A DNA stretch of 64,000 bases from Vesta saturnalis (taxonomy: Eukaryota; Arthropoda; Insecta; Coleoptera; Lampyridae): positions 4,198,501 to 4,262,500 of the forward strand of contig JARFJB010000379.1 of the NCBI GenBank assembly GCA_036346205.1, in the 5' to 3' direction. Shown one piece after another: positions 12,471 to 24,944 of this stretch. Numbering within the stretch: the stretch's first letter is position 1; the number at the start of each line of letters is the position of its first letter. The notes under the pieces are model-generated. The model was not told where the DNA came from and did not search any database. It saw only the letters and a program-made list of their open reading frames with translations. The translations under genes and the position numbers were made by a program.

Positions 12471-13089
12471 TGCAAAAATCTCACTACGTTGTTTGGGTAA
12501 CTTTGTTATTATATGAGATACAAAGTTGGTTAAATTAGCAAAGATGGGCAGAATTACATGTAGATTTAGAACCCGGCAATAAAATTAACCATTGTTGCCA
12601 AGTTTCCGATTTATCTGAGAAAAACTGAAACTCGTTAAAATTTTCAATCAACGTTGGCTCGTTAGTTATTAAAAATACAGTAAAATCTTAAAGAGGTTTT
12701 TAATAGATAACTTTAAGATTAATTAGATGCACTACTCAATTTTTTTTTTAATTACTGCTTTTAGAGTTACTACTCTAACTTACCTTTTTTTAAATAGCAA
12801 CGATAAGTAACTTTCACTTATCGTAGCTTATTAAATTCCTTATTTTTCTCTGGTTTCAACGATATAAAGTTTTGTATATCTAATTTTAATAATAATCCGT
12901 AAAACTTTAAAAATAGTTTAATCAAACAGTTGAAAATCGTTAAAAATAAAACAACAACGACGGGAAAAATTCTAATTTTAAAGTAATTCTACAATTATTA
13001 ATGTTTAATTTTAACACAATTCAAGATCAAAACAAACTTTCAAAGTTACCGCCATTTAATAGCAATAGAAATCTTTTCTTTTAGATTAT

Positions 13090-13760
13090 TTATATCAGTT
13101 GGTTATTCTTTGTACACCTTACCTTTTATTGTACCCCACAAAAAGAAATCTAACTGAGTAAGATCCGGTGATCTCCGGGGGCCAAAAAATTGTACCATAT
13201 GTTGCAATTGTATTTGAAAATCCCACAAAAAGAAATCTAACTGAGTAAGATCCGGTGATCTCCGGGGGCCAAAAAATTGTACCATATGTTGCAATTGTAT
13301 TTGAAAATCTTTTATTCAAGTAATTCATAACTCTAATCGAGTTATGTGCTCGATCTCCATCTTGCTGAAAATATTGCAGATTGCGAATTGTATTCAAAGG
13401 CACATTATCCAGCATTTCTTCCAAATTGGTAATTAAAAATCTTTCGTAGACGTCTGCGTTCAAATTTTCGTTTTAGAAATAAGGCCCCAAGATTTTTGTA
13501 CCAAGAATTTCACACTAAACATTGACAGAAAACACTTGTTAATCCCGCCTTTCTACTGGGAGATGTGGATTTTCTGCAGACCAAAACACGTGTTTTTTTC
13601 TATTAAAAATTCCATTGTTAGTGACTTTGGCTTCATAGGTGGAAAGTATTTTATACGAAAAATTTTGATCTATCTCAAAATGTCGAATAAACCAATTAGC
13701 ATATTCTAGTCTTCTTTGTAAATCAGTTGGATGTAAAGTATTACCTATCTTGAATGAGAA
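13090..13760 (-). pseudogene. Tc1/mariner-superfamily transposase (DUF4817/DDE_3 type), copy 1
   Basis: The minus strand encodes GNTLHPTDLQRRLEYANWF, NNGIFNRKKHVFWSAENPH, then after stops ADVYERFLITNLEEMLDNVP, LNTIRNLQYFQQDGDRAHNS, and FGPRRSPDLTQLDFFLWG. QQDG and SPDLT.LDFFLW are the second and third acidic motifs of the DDE_3 catalytic core; the first lies in the ILSTYEAK.TNNGI region, where the usual DE is changed to YE. Frames are broken several times. A direct 87-bp duplication repeats the FFGPRRSPDLTQLDFFLW end. The N-terminal helix-turn-helix is missing here but present in copy 2. Confidence 0.8.
13137..13310 (-). repeat. 87-bp tandem duplication in transposase copy 1
   Basis: CACAAAAAGAAATCTAACTG at 13137 recurs at 13224. 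The period of 87 bases is 29 codons. Copy 2 at 16.8 kb has only one unit, so the duplication is specific to copy 1. Confidence 0.92.
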
Positions 13761-14540
13761 TGAGTAGACATTTCTAACGAAGTGTCCTATAACCTCCATT
13801 CCAAAAGTACCAAAATTTAACCTAGTTTTCATTTTAACATTTAGAACTATCATTCGCATGTAAAAAATAAATAACTTGTTTTTATAGGAGAACCCCAAGT
13901 TTCACTGAAATTCTTTCAGTTGTTGAGAAAATAAAGGGAGGAGGGACGACGAACTTTATGTCCTCACCGAGCGGCTCAGCGAACCAGGCCAAACTTATAC
14001 CTTGAAAACTAATTAACGTTTTTTTTTTAATTTGGTCTGTTTATATTAGAACTAATTTTCGATCACTGGACATTAAAATCCAAGATGGACGACTTCCAAT
14101 TTTGCCAGTAATGAATCCAAATTTTGATTTCTAAATGCAGCACCCGGTATATTATTACATATTTGGATTCTACGAGTCATAATATATACAACCAAAGTGC
14201 CAATGTGAGTTTGATAGAAAAAATATATAAAAAAAACTCTTTTTTGACTTAGACGTCTGAGACGATTTACATAATGTATAAAGCGTCAATACCTTTGAAA
14301 TAAATGTAGAGAATTGAACAGAAATAATTAATTTAACAGAGCACAAAATATTTAATCTAATTTGATGTTTTGTATTTTAGATAGGTCAGGTATGAATAAT
14401 TCTGACATTTCTGTCAAATGCAACAATTTTAAGTGTAAGATACCTGTAATTATTAAATTCATGAAAAGTTTTTACCAAAATCTAAAACTCCTGTACTTTT
14501 ATTAAGTTCCACAGTGAATAGTGATCAAATTTATGGATAT
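13761..14540. other. No gene seen
   Basis: Contains repeat-like text (about 13780-13990) continuing the open frame of copy 1, but with no family motif. At 14140 a CACCCGGTATA string recalls element ends found again at 15510 and 15900. Confidence 0.4.
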
Positions 14541-14544
14541 TCTA

Positions 14545-15195
14545 TAAATGGACAAATAGGTATGCTGTTATTTATGGCGAGTGTAGGAGAAATTCCATTG
14601 CTGCTTGTGCCCTGTACGCTGAGAGGTTTCAATAAAGACAAAAACTGAGTTCAAATTTGGAAATGAACCTGGGGAACCTAAAAATTTATGTATTGTGAAC
14701 GAAGAAGCAGAAACTAATGTATTGACATACATACAATTTAATTCAAACGCTCCTCTCCGAGAAATTAAAATTATAACAATTGGTTCCTGAGTTAAACGGC
14801 GCAAATAAATAATTTTGAATACAAAGTTCGCATTTACTTCGTGAAGGTGCATTTCAAGAACGTTTTAGCTTCAATGTGGGGGTGGGAATTTTAGGAACCG
14901 AAATAATAAGGCCGATTTTGTTTTGACGACTTGCACTTTTTAGAAAGTGAAATTGAACAGGATATCAATAATTTACTGCCTGAAAATTTGGAAAAATGTT
15001 TTTACAACAACACGGAGCGGGGCCGCATAATGAGGCTATTGTAACAAATTAACACAGTCCGATCAGATGGCCAGGTAGGTTTCCGGACCTGACACGAATT
15101 GATTTTTATTTGTGGGATTATATTAAAAATCGTGTGTACTCACGACCTTCTACGACGTTGGAAGATTTAAGAGAAATAGTATTTATTATTAAAAT
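14545..15195 (+). pseudogene. DUF4817-type mariner transposase, heavily degraded
   Basis: Fragments in scattered frames follow the family order. YGECRRNSIAACALYAERF at about 14575-14630 is the DUF4817 start. EGAFQERFSFNVGVGILGTE at about 14840-14900 is the block before the second acidic motif. QQHGAGPHNEAIV at about 15005 stands for QQDGAPPHN with D changed to H. GRFPDLTRIDFYLWDYIKNR follows at about 15075-15130, then STTLEDLRE. Stops, deletions and frameshifts occur throughout. Confidence 0.7.
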
Positions 15196-15307
15196 ATTGA
15201 TATACGGGGTGTCCAGAAACTCTACGGGCAAACTTTGCGTAGTGATTCTAGACCCAAAAATAAGAAAAAAAGTTCATATAAACCCAGGTCCGGAAACGCT
15301 TCGTTTA

Positions 15308-16129
<822 letters not shown>

Positions 16130-16157
16130 AGTATCACATGTTAATAAAATTATAGTG

Positions 16158-17720
16158 AAACTACTTGTTTGGGTAACTTTGTTATTGTATGTTCGTTAAA
16201 TTAGCAAAGATGGGCAGAATTACATGTAGATTTAGAACCCGGCAATAAAATTGACCATTGTTGCCAAGTTTCCCATTTATTTGAGAAAAATTGAAAATCG
16301 TTAAAATTTTCAATCAACGTTGGCTGGTTAGTTATTAAATATACAGTAGAATCTTAAAGAGGTTTTTAATAGATAACTTTAAGATTAATTAGATGCACTA
16401 CTCAAATTTTTTTTAATCACTGCTTTTAGAGTTACCTTTTTTTAAATAGCAACGATAAGTGAAAGTTAGCCTATTAACTTCCTTATTTTGCTGTGGTTTC
16501 AACGATATAAAGTTTTGTATATCTAATTATAATAATAATTCGTAAAACTTTAAAAATAATTTAATTAAACAGTTGAAAATCGTTAAAAATAAAACAACAA
16601 CGACGGGAAAAATTCTAATTTTAAAGTAATTCTACAATTATTAATGTTTAATTTTAACACAATTCAAGATCAAAACAAACTTTCAAAGTTACCACCGTTT
16701 AATAGCAATAGAAATCTTTTCTTTTAGATTATTTATATCAGTCGGTTATTCTTTGTACACCTTACCTTTTATTGTACCCCACAAAAAGAAATCTAACTGA
16801 GTAAGATCCGGTGATCTCCGGGGGCCAAAAAATTGTACCATATGTTGCAATTGTATTTGAAAATCTTTTATTCAAGTAATTCATAACTCTAATCGAGTTA
16901 TGTGCTCGATCTCCATCTTGCTGAAAATATTGCAGATTGCGAATTGTATTCAAAGGCACATTATCCAGCATTTCTTCCAAATTGGTAATTAAAAATCTTT
17001 CGTAGACGTCTGCGATCAAATTTTCGTTTTAAAATAAGGCCCCAAGATGTTTGTACCAAGAATTTCACACCAAACATTGACAGAAAACACTCGTTGATCC
17101 CACCTTTCTACTGTGACATGTGGATTTTCTGCAGACCAAAACACGTGTTTTTTCTATTAAAAATTCCATTGTTAGTGACTTTGGCTTCATAGGTGGAAAG
17201 TATTTTATACGAAAAATTTTGATCTATCTCAAAATTTCGAAAAACCAATTAGCATATTCTAGTCTTCTTTGTAAATTAGTTGGATGTAAAGTATTACCTA
17301 CGTGGTGAGGATGTGCCTTTCGTCCATATTTCTTTAAAATTTATCTTGATTCTTCTTTAGAAACACCACACTCCATACCTATTTCCCTAATAGACGCAGT
17401 TGGTTTGAAATCTAAATATGCCAAAACATTGGTTTCAGTTTCAACGTTAACATTTTTTGGCGCATCCTTTGGTTTGGTAAAGGAATTTTTTCCATTCTAC
17501 CAAAAATACACTTATTCGATTGACGTCGTTCCATGTAAGTTTGAAAGTATAACTCGGAACTCTGTCTGAATCACGTTCGCATGAATAGTAGCAAAACTAC
17601 ATGTCGTTTCTTTTTTCAGTGGAATACATTCTAGAAACTCTTCTAAACGCACTTCTACAGTAATTATCAAAGCAAAATGAACTTATTAAGATTGATAAAT
17701 GCAATAATTAAACTTAATGA
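16158..17720 (-). mobile_element. DUF4817-type mariner relative, copy 2 (more complete)
   Basis: Closely similar to copy 1 at 12.5-13.7 kb, and begins about 30 bases after a TA microsatellite. It keeps the N-terminal coding side that copy 1 lost. I could not read a matching inverted terminal repeat at the far end. Confidence 0.8.
16750..17620 (-). pseudogene. Tc1/mariner-superfamily transposase (DUF4817/DDE_3 type), copy 2
   Basis: Reading leftward from about 17620, a weak start KRHVVLLLFMRTDSDRVPSY is followed by a helix-turn-helix region (ETNVLAYLDFKPTASIREIG, MECGVSKEES, ILKKYGRKAHPH), then GNTLHPTNLQRRLEYANWF, the NNGIFNRKK block, ADVYERFLITNLEEMLDNVP, QYFQQDGDRAHNS and SPDLTQLDFFLWGTIKGK. 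This matches the whole domain order of DUF4817 plus DDE_3 insect transposases. Several frameshifts and stops inactivate it. It serves as the reference for the truncated copy 1. Confidence 0.8.
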
Positions 17721-17764
17721 TATTTGACAATGTGTTAGGCTATTGTTTTTACTGGACGATTTAA

Positions 17765-18890
17765 TAACTAACGAGTTAGTTTAAGATCCAATGCAACTGT
17801 TGGCGTTAATATATTTAATTGTTTAAAAAAACTGTCATTTAGAGGCATCCTTTTCTGGATTGCGCCCGTTTGGTACGACAAGTGGAGATTTGTACTGCAT
17901 ACTGATGATGTGAATGAGCGAACCGCGTGTTTCTCGCAAAGATAGACCAAGATGGTATCAAAGAATATAATTCAGCAGCACAATAGCCGTTGTAATAACG
18001 ATAATACAAAGAAAGAACTGAAACCATCCTTCTATGCTCAAGGGACTGTATGTGAGAAGTTAAGGACGGGTCATTTATAAGACTAATCACTCTCTTTTGC
18101 ATACGATCAACGATATCGAGAGCGTATTGGGGAGCACTAACCCAGAGCCGAAAATTATATTCCAGATGAGGCCGAATTTGGGCCTTATACAGCAGCAGGA
18201 GTTGTCGAGAGGTAAAGTACTGCTTAGATCTGTACAAAAAGCCTATTTTACTAGCAGCTGTTTTGGTAGCTGACAGAAGATGGTCAACCCATGAGAGATT
18301 TGAAGATACAGTCATACCCAACAGAGCAATAGAGTCTGAAAACTTAAGAACTGAGCCATTCATACTTATAACAGGAAATGATCGATCTCTTTTGCGGACA
18401 TAAGGCAACACTGAGTTTTGTTAGCATTAAATTTAACTAGATTATTGCATCCCCATTCGAGAATACGTTGAATGTCTTTGTTGATTGAATTTGCCATTTC
18501 AGCTTTAATTTCTTGATTTGACATAGAAGGTGGGGTATCACTATGAGTAGACTGAGATGAACTACAGTGAAGAGTGCTATCGTCAGAAAAGCAATGGATG
18601 GGGTTAGTTGTTGAAGAAATAAGGTCATTTATGTACAGCAGAAAAAGTGTAGGCGCTATATCGGATCCCTGTGGTACGCCCGCGTTAATGCTAACTTCTT
18701 TTGAAAAAAAGCCATCAACTACGACACGTATTCGTCTTTTATCAAGGAAACTAGAAACCCGGTTGATGAGCGTATCATTTAACCCAAACGAGGTGAGTTT
18801 GGCAAGTAAACACTTATGCCAAACTTGGTCAAATGCCTTTGAGATATCTAAAGCGACTACAACTGTTTCACCGGACGATTGTTGTCATTA
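17765..18890 (-). pseudogene. Non-LTR retrotransposon reverse transcriptase (Jockey/CR1-like), 5'-truncated
   Basis: The product would copy element RNA into DNA at the target site. From 18890 leftward the frame reads ALDISKAFDQVWHK, NAGVPQGSDIAPTLFLLYIN, CFSDDSTLHCSS (the catalytic xxDD) and CNNLVKFNANKTQ. A one-base shift near 18415 leads into FSDSIALLGMTVSSNLSWVD, LGFLYRS-like IGFLYRSKQYFTSRQLLLLY, RPHLEYNFRLW and LINDPSLTSHIQSLEHRRMV, the thumb region. The endonuclease and the first RT motifs are missing, as usual for 5'-truncated LINE copies. The 3' end near 17765 is degraded. Confidence 0.85.
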
Positions 18891-18938
18891 TTAACGCTAG
18901 AAACAAGGAAATCATCTGAATCTGAGATTATTATGTGT

Positions 18939-19856
18939 ATACGTGTGTCCAAAATTGGTCTGTGCAGTATTGCTGTCTTGGAAACTATAAGAAATCGAAA
19001 GACGGTTAAATGGAGAAAATTTTATAGAATTTTGAGCCCACTAAAATGCCATTCTGAAATCAAGGCTATCTCAAATAATCTTCAAAATGTTTGCAAAAAA
19101 CTGAGAATCGACAATTTTTATTTTTAGCTATATCTCTTTTATTTGAACAGATATAAAAGAATAAATTACACTTTGCCATTGCCACTTTTTATTCTCTATT
19201 GATTGGTGAATTAATCCGACGTTTCGCCGATTAGACACCATCACCAACTTTATTTTTTCATATGTGGCGGAAATTAGCTAATGGTATAAAATGATTCCTT
19301 TTTTTATTGTAAATTCAACGATGTGTAACACTTAATAATTCGACGGTTCGACCCTCATTCTTGACATTTTCAAATATTTCTTTTTTTTATGAAACATTTT
19401 TGAAAAAAAACTACCAAAGCAATGTATTCTGCAAATGTACATTTATTTCAACTCATAATTCATAATAGCACGTTTCGACTCATCAAAAGCATCATCAAGT
19501 AATCTCTTATGGACAGTAGCTACTTATTCGTAGATAACTATTTATTACGATATCGAAAAAGCCTTTCCAAACCTTGTCTTAAACAATAACAGATAAATAA
19601 CTCTTTTATTAAGTTTAAATTTAAGTAAACATTTAGCAATACATTTACTTCAAGTGAAAATATTTACAAAGATGTGAAAAATTCTATTAAAACACTTAAA
19701 AACTAACTACAGCTAAATAATGAATTCGATTATTGTAAATTTCTGGTATTTCAGTGGGCTCAAAATTCTCTAAAACTTTCTCCATTTAACTGTCTTTCAA
19801 TCTCTTATAGTTTCCAAGATAGCAATACTGCACAGACCAATTTTGGACACACTGTA
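18939..19856. mobile_element. DNA element with about 110-bp terminal inverted repeats
   Basis: The ends 18939-19050 and 19745-19856 are inverted copies, starting GTGTGTCCAAAATTGGTCTG and reading through to TTTTGAGCCCACT. TA occurs just outside or at both outer ends, consistent with mariner-type insertion. The interior (about 700 bases) has no recognisable coding sequence. Confidence 0.75.
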
Positions 19857-20559
19857 TAAGCTGGACACAACTTCCCTTTACGGAGTGTACTAAAATATAT
19901 CAATAGGTAGGTGTACCTACATAATATAATTTTTTGTTAACTTACTGAACTTTTCGAACACCTTTGCCCAGTTGCTTGAACTATCTTCCACTATGACCAC
20001 AACACCAATGCACAGACTAAAACTTTAAGTCTGTTTTTAAAAATCGGGTAATTTTCTTCGCCTTAACCGATTCAGTAGTCCTAGCATCCGTTTTGAAAAA
20101 TTGCACACATTTCTGTTTACAAATTTTATGGAAATGTTGCATTGTACAATACCAGGAAATCGTGTTCCCACTTCGATAGTCAAATCAACATTATTTTCAG
20201 TTATTATCCATCTGGTAGCTATTTTCTACATGACCAACCGCCGAGTTATTAATAATAATAATATTAATAGAGTGGTACTGGGTATTAATAAAAATCAACA
20301 AAAAACGTGCAATAACGTAATTCATTAACTTCACGCTTGGAATTTCACTCAAAATAAAAGTGTTTTTTGTATGTGAGCGAATATTTGTATAGTATTTTTT
20401 GTTTATATATTTTCATTTTTTTAGACAGAGACGTCACTTGCGTCATTATACAGATGCAAACTATAAATCCGTAACGTTGTTATTCCATTTACAACGTTTA
20501 ACAATAATTCTTATTTTCGAATCATTTACATCTGATTAAAATCAATTATGTAACAGATG
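19857..20559. other. No gene seen
   Basis: AT-rich, with one open frame at 20101-20328 that has no recognisable content. Confidence 0.5.
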
Positions 20560-20745
20560 CCAATGTGTTGAATGGAACAATGTGATTTCTAACAAACGTC
20601 AGGTTCGGTTCCCGGACTTTGCTCTTTTTACTCTATACCAACGACCTTGAAGACCATTTTAAAGCCATTGGATAAATGAATTCAGATTTATTCGCGGAGG
20701 ACACAACGTTACGCACTAGCAATGCTGCTTTATATACCAATGCCT
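20560..20745 (+). pseudogene. LINE reverse transcriptase fragment
   Basis: A short piece reads RTLLFLLYTNDLEDHFKAIG, a stop, then NSDLFAEDTTLRTSNAAL. These correspond to the P.LFLLY.NDL block and the catalytic FADD box of LINE reverse transcriptase, with D changed to E (FAED). It is cut off by the left LTR of the BEL/Pao element, which appears to have inserted in it. Confidence 0.65.
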
Positions 20746-21232
20746 TGATTCAATTCTCTGATAGAGATTGATAATAGTTGGGGTTTAATGTGAGGGTACG
20801 CACGTCACTGTACCAATTGTAGACTATTCCTCACAACCCTGTTGAGTAATTGAATAAAGGATGAGATTCATTCAAGAAACTGATTTAATATTGCGCATAA
20901 CTATTTTACACTAAATTAAATTAAAACTTTTAATGAAAACGTGTTTTATTGTTATTGACCTAGTTAGTAGGTTCATCGTTTTGAATTCTTGAAATTAAGC
21001 GCCTTTTGATGGCAAGTTCTTGTTTAAGCAATGCTAAATAATGTGTAATTTCAACCTTAAACACTTTTGTATCAAGACAATTTGTCACAATTAACCTGCT
21101 TTATATTGGCAGTTTTCTTTAAGAAAAATTGTTTTACATTTGTTAATTCTATTATTACCAATTATTAAAAATAAAATTTACTAAGATTATTGCAATTATT
21201 AAAATACCCTGTTTTAATCTGCAAGATTAAAC
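20746..21232 (-). repeat. LTR, 3' copy of the BEL/Pao element
   Basis: It aligns over its full length with 24345-24842, beginning TTCAATTCTCTGAT and ending TCTGCAAGATTAAACA in plus orientation. It is bounded by TG and CA. Many single-base insertions and deletions separate the two copies. Confidence 0.82.
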
Positions 21233-21899
21233 ATCCTGGCCAAGTTCCAATAGTTCAATTTCAAGATTGAAACTATTCAATGCTGACGAGGTAGGTTGGG
21301 ATGGCGTAAAGTTGTTCCATCTGGAATCTTTCTTCTTCTGGTTTCACCTGAGGTTTCTTCTTTCGACGTATTCTTGTCCACTCGTTGAAATAATAGTTGA
21401 TCTATTGATACAATTTGGACCTCTGCTCTATGCTGTTTAACTACAACTCAGGTGTCATATCTTAGTATGCTTCGATGAATACACTGGTTTTAGTTCGTCG
21501 TCTGAATGAGTCTGGAAGTTAGTTAGAGTTGTATTCAAGCAATGGACTCCAGAACTTCCAACCTTCTATTATTCCATATGTCCCGTTCTTAATCTTCAGT
21601 GGTATTTGGACGCAAAATTTTCATACGGAATACTGACATTGATTTTCATAAAGTGAAGTAATCGAACAGATTATGATGGTTGCGTCTGGCTGTTTTACAG
21701 GACATCTTTATTATCGGACGTTGTGTAGTTATTTGTATGTTAGAGAATGGTAGCTTCTTTGATGCTGGATGTTACAATCTCCTTTATATGGACTTCAGTG
21801 ATAAGGTCGTAAGTCCGACCACGATTTACGTCTAGGATTTCGTGTTGGTAGGTGGTGTACTATGCATTTCGTCCTGATGAGGTCTTACTGCTTTTCTCT

Positions 21900-22620
21900 T
21901 AACGTAAATCCTCCTTTCGCTGATAATGCGATTAAATTCTTCCTGTAAAATTTTTGCGTCTTCTATTGTGGTGGTTCAACAGTTAACAGGTCGTCCACGT
22001 AATAATCTAATTGCAGTGTTCTTGATGCTTGGGTAATTGTTTTCTTCAAACTTGGGCTAGTTGCTGTAATTGTCACTTACCGAAAGTATTTAGGTGATTA
22101 GCTGTTCCAATTGTCACGTATTAAGTTGGTACTTTGAATTGGTTCCCTTGGTTTTAGGTTTGTTGGTATTTGTGCTTACACTCTTCATCTTGTCTGGGAC
22201 ATTTCATGCCCTTGAATTCCGTTCGAAAGTTTCCATAATTTTTCCTAATTGCGTTTCTTCTACCGGTGATACCAATTAACATTGAACTATCGATCACCTT
22301 CTTCTTCTTAAATTTTGGTCATGCATTTTAACTTAACTATTGGTTGATGCGCTGCCGATTTTGTTTCCTGAATGTTGCAGGTTTTATGGTATTCCTGGTG
22401 TCAGTAATGTAGTGCGGTACTGAACGTTGTGCACCGCCGATATTGCGTTGGACAATCTGATGTTGGAACTGTTGGTAAAAAACCATGCAATTTGAAACAT
22501 AGACGTTTTCTCAATCAACCGCAATTGTGATCCTGGCTTGTGTTGACAAACCCTTTGAATTCGATGCAGTTCACCCAACTTGTGGTATTAAGGTTAGCAG
22601 TAGACAGCATGCTTGCGTTT
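21900..22620 (-). pseudogene. BEL/Pao protease-like region and reverse transcriptase
   Basis: Near 22545-22510 the minus strand reads KPGSQLRLIEKT in the place where Pao proteins carry a D(S/T)GSQ..FI protease site, so the catalytic Asp is lost or hidden by a shift. At 22015-21960 it reads LQLDYYVDDLLTVE, then DAKILQEEFNRIIS in another frame. YVDD is the reverse-transcriptase active site, and the following DA..LQ..L..I...GGF block is typical of BEL/Pao. The span between them is far too short for a full reverse transcriptase. Confidence 0.7.
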
Positions 22621-22749
22621 AGTATCTGCCAACATTGGGGGTTCCATTGGGGCTTGTCCTCGTGTGAGATATTTGCTATGTGATTTTAAACCTTTGCTGG
22701 AACATCGCTTCCATTGACTGGAATTCTTAGTTTGAGGAATTCCATTTAC

Positions 22750-24250
22750 TTCCATCCATTAGTGGTATTTCATTTGGTGCTTTAGTGATTTTCGAAAAGT
22801 ATGTTTGTCTCTGCGTCCCATTTTCTATCAATATGTGAACATAAGAGGACCCCAGGAGGCTGTTTCAAATAAACTCCTAGGTTCCTTAATATTGCTTCCA
22901 GACACTCATAAATTGGTGTCATGCAGACGCCTTTTGCACCTGCATTCCTAGTGCTCTTGGGAATTGGTGGGAAAGTCTAGAATTTTGTACTAATTAAAAG
23001 CCGTTTTAACCATTAACGCGTTTGTTGTTGTATCCTGCTCGAAGAATTTCCCATGCTGTTTTGTAATTGCAATTTCTGCTATTTGAAAAGGTGTTTGGAA
23101 TTAGTTTTGATGCTTCTCCTGTAGACAAGGTTGCTTTTAAGGTACTGACAAATTTTTCTATTGCTTGAATCACCCGTTATTTGTTCGGAGTGTATTACCT
23201 TTTCAAACAGGTCTTGGAATGTCATTCCCAATTGTTCATAGCCCTGCTGAACATAGGTAGCTCTCTATTTCTGAAAAAGACATCTTGATTGCTGCATGCT
23301 TATCTTCCAACCATTTGTATTTTGTTTCGAGGTTCGATTCTTATTGGGTCACACCATTGGGTTCGGTTTGTCTCGAACTCGCTGATTTGAAGAATATCAG
23401 GCTCTTTCGTTCCGTGATGTTTTAAAGTCTTCATGTACCTTGGATGTGTTCGGTTGCAGGTCCTTCAATTGCAGGTGCCATTGGCGCTGAATCTAGCTCG
23501 GTGCCATAAGCTAAAGTTGGACCGTGGGTTTTCTTCTTTCTTCAATCTTTCTTCGTACTTGCTTGTAATAGAGCACCTAGTTGTTGCATCTTGATCTCGT
23601 GTCGTTTCAATCGCTGTTCTTGTTCTTTATCGACCCCATCGTCTTCTTGCGAGGTGGTTGTTAGCTTCTTTTCCAGGTTCTGCCAGATAGTGGTCTTGAA
23701 TCCCGTGATTATATGGGTTTACCCCAATTTTCAAAGTATTCTGACGGTGGTACATGATCATCTATCTGCAGTTTGGATATTTCATTATGTGTCTGTTGCT
23801 TCTTACCATGTTTCCAATGCTTGCTACGGAATCCCTTACGTGACACCTTGTTCTTCCGTCGCCGCATCTTCTCTTCATATTTGTGAAACCAACTCTTCTC
23901 CATTGGGCCTTGCCAATCCTCATTTTGGTTGGGGGTACCAGTTGAAGTATGCCTTTCCTATTTTCTAAAGTTTTGAATCCTTTGTTGTATTCTTTAAACG
24001 CTTGGATTTTCTTTACCCACCTTGTCGTTATGTTTCTTCATTTCCTATAGAGGGGCGTACAATCCTTCATTAGTTTACAGGTACCTTGGCTGGCGGTGGT
24101 CTGGTGAATTGAATGCTTAGCTAGGCCTGGTGTTGATCGTTCTTTCAAGATTACGGCTGACTGCTTGAATAGCTGTTTTGGCCTTCGGTGGTCGGCTCGA
24201 AGGACCATGACAATTTTACTGGTTCCGATGTTGAGGCTCGAAGGCACCAT
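22750..24250 (-). pseudogene. BEL/Pao gag (DUF1759-type)
   Basis: The minus strand shows, in shifting frames, KFVSTLKATL and ST.GEASKLI near 23150, NYKTAWEILRAGYNNKRVN at about 23075-23020, and LRNLGVYLKQP, then KWDAETN and LFEKSLKAPNEIPLMDGSKW at about 22900-22740. This is the order of the Pao gag core, with AW.LL...Y.N.R and a following LGV...KLD.ET block. A long basic region (SRKGFRSKHWKHGKK) precedes it at about 23850. Gag would coat the element RNA. Numerous frameshifts make it non-functional. Confidence 0.7.
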
Positions 24251-24345
24251 GTCTTAGTTTTACTGTTGCCGGATGTTGTTGCTCGGAAGGACCATGACTA
24301 ATGTGGTTCTGGTTGCCGATGTTAACTGGCTCGAATTTGGACCAT
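24193..24345 (-). repeat. Four tandem copies of a PBS-like unit in the leader
   Basis: GGCTCGAAGGACCATG-type strings begin at about 24193, 24234, 24279 and 24327. Each is followed by TTTTACTGGTTCCGATGTTG-like sequence, giving a period of about 41-48 bases. The last unit is the primer-binding site itself. Units differ mostly by single-base indels. Confidence 0.75.
24327..24344 (-). promoter_or_regulatory. Primer-binding site of the BEL/Pao element
   Basis: Directly next to the 5' LTR the minus strand reads TGGTCCAAATTCGAGCC. It begins TGG, as expected for complementarity to a tRNA CCA end, and lies exactly at the LTR edge. Related copies (GGTCCTTCGAGCC) recur in the adjoining tandem repeat. 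Confidence 0.6.
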
Positions 24346-24842
24346 GTTCAATTCTCTGATTAGGAGATCTGGATTAGTTGGGGTCTGTAATGTGAGAACC
24401 GCCGGTCACTCGTACCATGCTAGACTAGACCTTCACAACCCTGGGTTGAGTTACGATTGAATAAATAGAGATTCAATTCAAGAACTGATTTATTCGATAC
24501 TATTTACATTCTTTCATATACAAGACCTTTCTATCATGACGAATGTTTTATTTGTTTTGAACCTAGTTAGTAGGGTTGACATTGTTTTATATCTTTAAGC
24601 GACCTTTTGTGCTTTAGTATAAATAATGCAAATATAGGTTATATGTGGTAATTTCAACCTTACACTTTTAATCAGCAATTTGTTCGCAATAATTAACCTG
24701 CTTTATAATTCAGTTTTGTTGGATTCAGAATTTTATTCATTTGTATAATTTCTATTATTAAACTCAACGTTATTACTTAAATATAAAATTACTAAAATTG
24801 ATTAACATATTAAATACCTGTTTAATTCTGCAAGATTAAAAC
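24345..24842 (-). repeat. LTR, 5' copy of the BEL/Pao element
   Basis: It matches the left LTR, for example CACAACCCTG, GACCTAGTTAGTAGG-like AACCTAGTTAGTAGG and CTGCAAGATTAAA. In plus orientation it starts TG and ends CA. The primer-binding site touches its internal (left) border. Confidence 0.82.
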
Positions 24843-24944
24843 AAACATGCTTTTCTTAATTTCTGGTACATTAGAAAGGAATTCAATTGTTAAAATAAAC
24901 TATATGAATATTGCTCTAATTATTTTACAGTAAAATGTCAAATG

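Larger units (their letters stand above)
12484..13760 (-). mobile_element. DUF4817-type mariner relative, copy 1
   Basis: From 12484 to about 13750 this is a near-duplicate of 16158 to about 17300, starting TTGTTTGGGTAACTTTGTTA and running through the same non-coding part and transposase. It starts just after a TA microsatellite. The far (N-terminal) side is replaced by unrelated sequence at about 13750, so this copy is truncated relative to copy 2. Confidence 0.8.
20746..24842 (-). mobile_element. BEL/Pao LTR retrotransposon, minus strand, internally deleted
   Basis: Two LTRs of about 490 bases flank a 3.1-kb interior. On the minus strand the order is 5' LTR, primer-binding site, gag, protease-like region, reverse transcriptase, 3' LTR. 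That leaves only about 750 bases after the YVDD box, too little for RNase H and integrase, so the element is deleted there. Every domain is broken by one-base shifts. It sits in a LINE fragment on its left. No exact target duplication could be read. Confidence 0.82.

Noticed and set aside
18574..18894. Plus-strand 106-codon frame
   Set aside because: Antisense of the LINE reverse transcriptase with the GVPQGS and FSDD motifs on the minus strand.
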